Source: Dioscorea cayenensis subsp. rotundata
Lineage: Eukaryota > Streptophyta > Magnoliopsida > Dioscoreales > Dioscoreaceae
Assembly: GCF_009730915.1 (NCBI RefSeq)
Contig: NC_052489.1
Span: forward strand, 25,537,916 to 25,601,915
Length of the DNA stretch: 64,000 bases
Reading direction: 5' to 3'
A model generated the notes under the pieces. The model made no database searches. It was not told the origin of the DNA and saw nothing but the letters and a program-made list of their open reading frames with translations. Each line of letters opens with the position of its first letter. Positions within the stretch are counted from its first letter, which is position 1. The position numbers and the translations under genes are program-made. Positions 58,731 to 64,000 of the stretch are shown here, piece by piece.

Positions 58731-60229
58731 AGTCTATCCATGTATATTAAAATATATAAACAAAATATTATGGCTCACAACTCAAGTAAAAAACAATGGT
58801 AAAAACTTTTTCCTCTGTTTTTCAAGGATATTGATTTCGCAAGGTGATCGCGACCGCACATTCCATCAGATGATGATCAGATGGGTGTGATGGAACATAC
58901 GTAGAGATAAATCATTTCAATAAAGTGGCGATTGAACGGCTAAGATTGAGACTAGACACAGGACACGGGCAAGGTTTTGTCTTTGTTTAACTACTAGTCT
59001 ACTCCTGTTTGGATTTGTCCTCTTTCATTCGAGTCAAACATTTAATGGAATGTTGCCCAAAGGCTCTTCATTAATAAATTTAATTAATTTTTAATGTGCC
59101 AATGAATTTTGTCCTATTTGAGATATTTTCAATTAAAAATTAATAAATAACCTATTAATAGGTGGGTTGGGTAGTCGTTGAGATTCAAAACGTTACATCA
59201 AGTTTTGTTTTGTCTTCGATTATAAAATTGGATTTATTAAAAAAAAAAAATACAATGTATGGGAAAGTGATAATATTCTCTCTTAACAGTAGACTATATG
59301 AATAGGATAAACATAGCCCTTGATTTTGAAATTGATTGATTACAACCCTTGATTTTTGTAAATTCTTAGTGGTTTTAAAAATATATTATTAAGTTGGTTA
59401 AATATGGAAATTTTATTTTATTTATAAAAATGGATAAATTACGATTAAAACAATACAAAAACAGGAAAAAGAAATTCTAACAAAAAAAATAAAAACAAAC
59501 AAATGAAGGCAAAAAATAATAATAATAAATCTGTACATCCACCGTTGGTGGATGGGGAAGACTACAAAAATAGCAAGCAGTGTAATAGTATTAACTGGTG
59601 AAGTTGATTCATTTTGAAAACTGTCTGGATTTTGAGCCAAAATTTAGTTTGGTCTTACTCAAAAAAATCAATTATTGTTTGGAGAGAAAAAAAAAATCCT
59701 AGCCTAACAAATGGAAGATCCCATATCCCTTGTTTTGAACTTTAAAATTTTACAAAGCAAATATATATATGAAAATAATAATAATTACAATAAAAAACAA
59801 TATGAAATTAAATATAAGAAGAACTATGAAGATTTACCAAGAGATCAAACAATCATTTTCTAAAAGCTTTATTGTATTTTTCCACTTCTATTAGACCCCT
59901 TATGAGTCATCTAACTACCTCAATATAAGTCATCTCTTATACTTCTATACTATATACATTATCTGCATCTACATCTGTAATAACTAATAAATGTATTTCT
60001 AATTTTTTCTTTTTTGTTGCATATTTTACCCAATTTCTTAAGAAAATTGATGTTAAATATATAAAAATATATTTTTATCAAAACAATCATGATAGTTCTT
60101 TTAATTAACTATCAAAGTTAGATAGTTATCATTAAAAAACAGTTTATGAGTTCAAATGACTTACTTTTCACTGGTTGAACTCCTGAAATTTATACAGTTA
60201 ATAACAAATTTCATGCACACATAAATATG
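58731..60229. other. Intergenic DNA with a minus-strand LINE-tail-like fragment
   Basis: At about 59420-59620 the plus strand reads TGGATAAATTACGATTAAAA and then CATCCACCGTTGGTGGATGG, similar to the tail near 19300 in reverse. No gene is supported. Confidence 0.5.
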
Positions 60230-60562
60230 GTATAAATATCAAAATAGTCTCTATATTTTTCGTTTTCCGCCCTTTTAGTACCTCTAATATAAAATCCGCC
60301 CTTTTGATTCTTATATTTGCACATTTTCATCCTTTAGTTTTAAAATCCGCCTTTTGGTCTTCATATTTAGACATTTTCATCTTTTTTGTTCTCTCTAATT
60401 CATCAATTGTACAGACCAAAAGGGCAGATCCATCAATTAGAGGGACCAAAAAAAATAAATATATAAAAATACGAGGACCAAAAAGACGAATTTTATATTA
60501 GAGGGACTAAAATGATAAAAAAACGCAAAATAGAAAAATTATTTTGATATTTTGACCCACAA
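60230..60562. mobile_element. Foldback MITE with long inverted arms
   Basis: The left arm GGTATAAATATCAAAATAGTC...CCTCTAATATAAAATCCGCC and the right arm, read in reverse as GGGTCAAAATATCAAAATAA...CCTCTAATATAAAATTCGTC, are inverted copies covering most of the 330 bp. There is no coding capacity. Ends are approximate. Confidence 0.65.
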
Positions 60563-61635
60563 ATATCTACTTATGGTCTATTATAATAATAAATAAATTT
60601 AAAACTCCCCACAATTGCAAGGGTATTAAGGATAACAATGAGAAGCTAGAGACCTAAACTAGTAGCTAGCCAATTGCAAGTTGCACACTTTAATCAACAA
60701 AACCCTAGATATTTTGCCATCAAAAGGCATTATAATTGAAGAAGATGCTACCCCACCCAACCTTGACATTCAAGCCAACATGTTCATGAGTGCATGTTAC
60801 ACTCAAATATTTTTTTTTTTTTCTGTGCATTTTGGTAATGGTTTTATATAAATGAGGCAGAACACATGCACAAGCTCTGAGTTTGAATTCATATTAATGC
60901 ACACGAGTGATGGATGGTGGACCATGCACTATAATTTGTGTCGGTGGTACATGTACTCTATCTAGTTCCTATATTTCCACATAAAATCAATGTGTGTATC
61001 TTTCATGTGAATCAAGTGTGGGCCAAGTGCCATTACACTGCACCCAACTGGAACATGGCCAATTTAATCGCCTTCAGACTTTTACCAACATGCATGTGTT
61101 CCATTCTTATGGTCTAGGATCCTGCTGCTACTTTCACTGGATGTTTTCTTCTCCAGTGTGTTCCATTGTTTTCATTGATTGCTATAGTTTTTACTGCATT
61201 TCACTGTGTTTCTTACTGTTTTCGGTTACTATTTTCATTTTTTTAGTAGTTTGGTTTGGATTAGAAAAAATATGGAGAGTAATTAAAGGAATTCAATCAA
61301 ATGATAATAGTAAAAGGTGATGAGTAGACTGACTTTGATGTAATGATGTGATGATGTTGTTAATTAATTAATTTATTTATTTTATCTAAAGAATATATAT
61401 ATACACACATATTAAAAAAAACATTAAAAAGCGAAGCCTCTCTACCTCTCATTTTAAATAAAAAATTAAACTATTAACTCTATTGTAGAAGATGCAAAAC
61501 ATCTAAAACCACCAGAGTGACTATATTTCAATTTTTTGTCAACCTAACTTGCCATTGATACCCTCCTCTTGTTTTTGGAACTCATTTCTCATATCTCAAT
61601 TATCTCTCTTTATTTATTTATTTTTAGGGTTGTCT
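60563..61635. other. Intergenic region, no gene supported
   Basis: Nothing recognised. A 108-codon ORF at 60994-61320 is hydrophobic but low in complexity and has no known domain. Confidence 0.5.
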
Positions 61636-61875
61636 AATTATAACTGAGGGGTTGGATGGCGCCCCTACTCTTGAGGCGACACAAGACGTTGGTGAGGAGT
61701 AACCCTGGTGGTTGTCTTAGGGGTTCCGGAGAAGACTCGTTGTTCTTCCTTTTCTTTTCTTTTTCTATTTTTGTTCCACAGCTACTGGACTGGCTTTTGT
61801 TACTTGTACTTCTATTTTCTTTGTCATTTTGATGCATGTCATTTATCCACTTCAAAAAAATAAAATAAAATAATT
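61636..61875 (+). mobile_element. 5'-truncated LINE 3'-end fragment, plus strand (tentative)
   Basis: A short GC-richer head (GGGGTTGGATGGCGCCCCTAC) passes into a T/C-rich stretch, then ATGCATGTCATTTATCCACTTC and an A-rich tail (AAAAAAATAAAATAAAATAA). This is the layout of a short LINE 3' end in plus orientation. Confidence 0.4.
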
Positions 61876-62784
61876 GTGATTGGCGCCCACTCCCTATGTA
61901 TCTGCTCACTAAGTTTTTGTATTTGATTATTATGTGTAATTTTTTTTCCTTATATAAATAGGTGATAAGCGCCCTATATTTAAAAGAAGATAAGAACATA
62001 CACAAATATAGAGTTAATACCTCAACAAACACATGAACTCTTACCTTATTTGGGTTCTTTTGATCTCAAGTTTTCTCTAAAACAAATACCCTACACAAAA
62101 AACCTAGGCCAAAAAGCCATGAGTATGTAACCTTTCTTTCTAACATACATGGGTGTTCTATTCACTTATATTATTTGATATATATATATATATTAGTTGT
62201 TTGGAATTTTTATTTTGTGCCAAACTTAGCTCGAGCACTAGGCCCAAAAGGTCATAATTTCCAAGACTGGGTGTGGCCCAAAACATGGTTCTTCTGAACA
62301 TGCTTACAACCACAAACGGTTGTTAGCTTTGACGGTCAAACAATGCAAACACTAGGAACAGCAATGGAATCATATAAACTCAGCAATATTACTTTCAAAA
62401 ATCACCACTCATTCTTATTTCACATTTTTATTTACAGGTATAATCAACAGGATTTACAAGTATAAGTCATTCTTCAAATCAACACCAACTCCCCAAAACA
62501 CACCATCATCAATCAAGCAACTCACAGAACACTCCATGAATGCAAAAATCAATTGCACTCAAAAACCTCACTATTGGTCCCTTTTCTTTCCCAATTGAAA
62601 AGGGTAGGAGAACCTCAAAGGTTACCTCCAACTGAGGCTTGCCAATCCAATCTTCACTGCCCTGCAGTGTTATATCTCTGGAACATATAAATGATCCCAG
62701 AGGAAAAAAAAATGGATAGAAGATCATGCTTCTCAAAACACAAAACAATACACACACAATCACAACATTCCTTATCTGGTAATC

Positions 62785-63379
62785 TCAAGTAAAGAGTAAT
62801 GCCCAGAGCTTATAGAGGAAAGCAAGAACCAGCAGTATCAACAACTGATCCATTACTGAGATGTTCTTCTCTGTTACTGGACCATACTCTTTGTCTAGAA
62901 CAAGAGGAGAGCACATGAACTCAAGAGAGAAAGAGCTAATGTCATCATGAAGTGGTTCAACATTAGCACTCTTCAACTCCCCATTGCACCATTCCTGAAT
63001 CACAGAACTAGTTCTTTAGATGACTAGATTCAACCTAAAAGTTCAAATCAGTAAAAATACTAATTACCTCAAGTTCTTCTCTGATGGTAACAAGAATGGA
63101 ACCAGCAGGTAAAACAAATGAAGAAGAACCCTTTGGCGAGTGGAAATAGAGTTTATGATCATCGTTTGAGAGATGAAGACTTAGTGCATGAGAGTGATAG
63201 TGTTCCTCAATGTCTCTCTGATCTCCTTCAGAGTGATTAAGGTCATGCTTTCTCAAACAGAGGACTGAACCCTTCTTGCTAATGCTTTCAGTGTGTCTCT
63301 GCTTTTTAATGTTATCAGCGAGAATTTTGGCAATGCATTCAGCTACTAACTCCAATTTAGAAGCAAACTTTTCCACCAT
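62785..63379 (-). CDS. Unrecognised protein with a C-terminal membrane anchor
   Basis: Two exons, 63379-63068 and 62994-62785, join in phase 0 over a 73-nt intron (GAACTTGAG|GTAATTA ... GTGATTCAG|GAATGG) and give 173 aa. The first exon begins MVEKFASKLELVAECIAKIL and is hydrophilic, with His/Ser-rich parts (HYHSHALSLHLSNDDHKLYF). The second reads EWCNGELKSANVEPLHDDIS and ends with a hydrophobic helix at the very C-terminus, DQLLILLVLAFLYKLWALLF, typical of a tail anchor. I do not recognise the family. An 84-codon ORF just downstream in the likely 3' UTR (62763-62509) also has protein-like composition, so an alternative 3' exon is possible. Confidence 0.6.
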
Positions 63380-63388
63380 TTCTCTGGT

Positions 63389-63429
<41 letters not shown>

Positions 63430-64000
63430 CATAAGGAACCAGTATTTCTTGGATATAATAAACTCAGAACAATCAAGTTAAAGACACAACAGCTAATCCA
63501 CTAGCAACATAAAATGCACTATTTACATACATACCAAGATGGTTTCTTCTCTTGTTTTTTAAGTTCAACCATAAACATGAAATAACTTAATTTGATAAAT
63601 GTTAGATTTTTTTAGACCATGTAAATAAAAAATTTTAACTAAGTTCATTATTTATTTATTTTTAAAAATAAATAAACCACTGCAATAAAAGGAGAAAAGA
63701 AGTACTAAAAAAAAAATACAACTGAAAAACTAGACGACAAAAAATCTAATAGAAGTGGATCAATACAAAATAAAAGGGCGACACAAAAACAACGGAACAA
63801 AAAATAAACTACCCTGTCCAGGGTGGAAAAACATATGATGCAGTCCTATCCTGTGTCATGGACTGAAACCTAAGTTCATTAATCACTGGTGTTCAAATTA
63901 GGTTGTTTCATCTGTATGCCAACTCAACTTGCTAAATTAAACCGAAATTAAAATGCTTCATTGAAAAAAATTTACTTTCACGTAAACTCATGCAAATAAA
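63380..64000. other. Upstream region with (AT)n and a LINE-tail-like fragment
   Basis: (AT)n at about 63395-63425 lies just above the start codon of the tail-anchored gene. At about 63655-63840 the plus strand reads AAATAAACCACTGCAATAAA followed by A-rich DNA, like the other minus-strand LINE tails in the window. Confidence 0.5.

Noticed and set aside
60994-61320. 108-codon hydrophobic ORF
   Set aside because: Composition follows the T-rich DNA. There is no domain, no splice context and no conserved-looking start.

Overview
This 64 kb window is nuclear DNA from a flowering plant. It contains spliced plant genes with GT-AG introns, plant-specific gene families (CIPK, OVATE, EPFL, PUB-ARM, an IDA-like peptide), long AT-rich intergenic DNA with many (AT)n tracts, and nested plant transposons. 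The GC-rich single-exon U-box gene beside AT-rich neighbours, and the LINE type, suggest a monocot, but this is inference and the species cannot be fixed from sequence alone.

Layout. 1-5.9 kb: a minus-strand L1-type LINE with an uninterrupted ORF2 that runs off the left edge and an ORF1 broken by two in-frame stops. 6.2-9.8 kb: a nest of transposons, in which a long-inverted-repeat element was hit by a hAT-like element that in turn carries a Tourist-like MITE and a hAT-like MITE. The nest ends about 100 bp before two telo-boxes and the start of a ten-exon EngB-type GTPase gene (9,988-15,103). A second, inverted copy of the same hAT MITE lies just downstream (15.8-16.6 kb), followed by a third hAT MITE (16.7-17.1 kb). 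Then come a 100-aa membrane-anchored plant protein (17.8-18.2 kb), a CIPK kinase on the minus strand with a long upstream ORF and a leader intron (20.5-23.5 kb), and gene-poor AT-rich DNA to 30 kb. An EPFL4/5/6-type secreted peptide gene (30.0-30.6 kb, minus) is followed by a tandem duplication in which one copy carries a SINE (32.9-33.6 kb) and by a PUB16/17-type U-box/ARM E3 ligase (34.6-36.6 kb).

The right half has a solo LTR (40.4-40.9 kb), a three-exon probable plastid CxxC protein (41.7-42.4 kb, minus), a second SINE copy, an IDA/PIP-like secreted peptide (46.8 kb), a 1.04 kb hAT-like element (48.5-49.5 kb), a possible 63-aa membrane microprotein (52.4 kb), an OVATE family repressor (53.2-54.0 kb), about 9 kb of repeat-rich DNA, and an unrecognised tail-anchored protein (62.8-63.4 kb, minus).

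The genes do not form an operon-like unit. Several belong to signalling and development (two secreted peptide ligands, a Ca2+/CBL-linked kinase, an E3 ligase, an OVATE repressor). The most informative structure is the transposon history: five elements have exact target-site duplications that can be read by eye, and these give insertion order and an internal empty-site control. I found no clearly new biological system. The best candidates for follow-up are the IDA/PIP-like peptide, the CIPK upstream ORF, the two unclassified small proteins and the nested elements at the EngB promoter.
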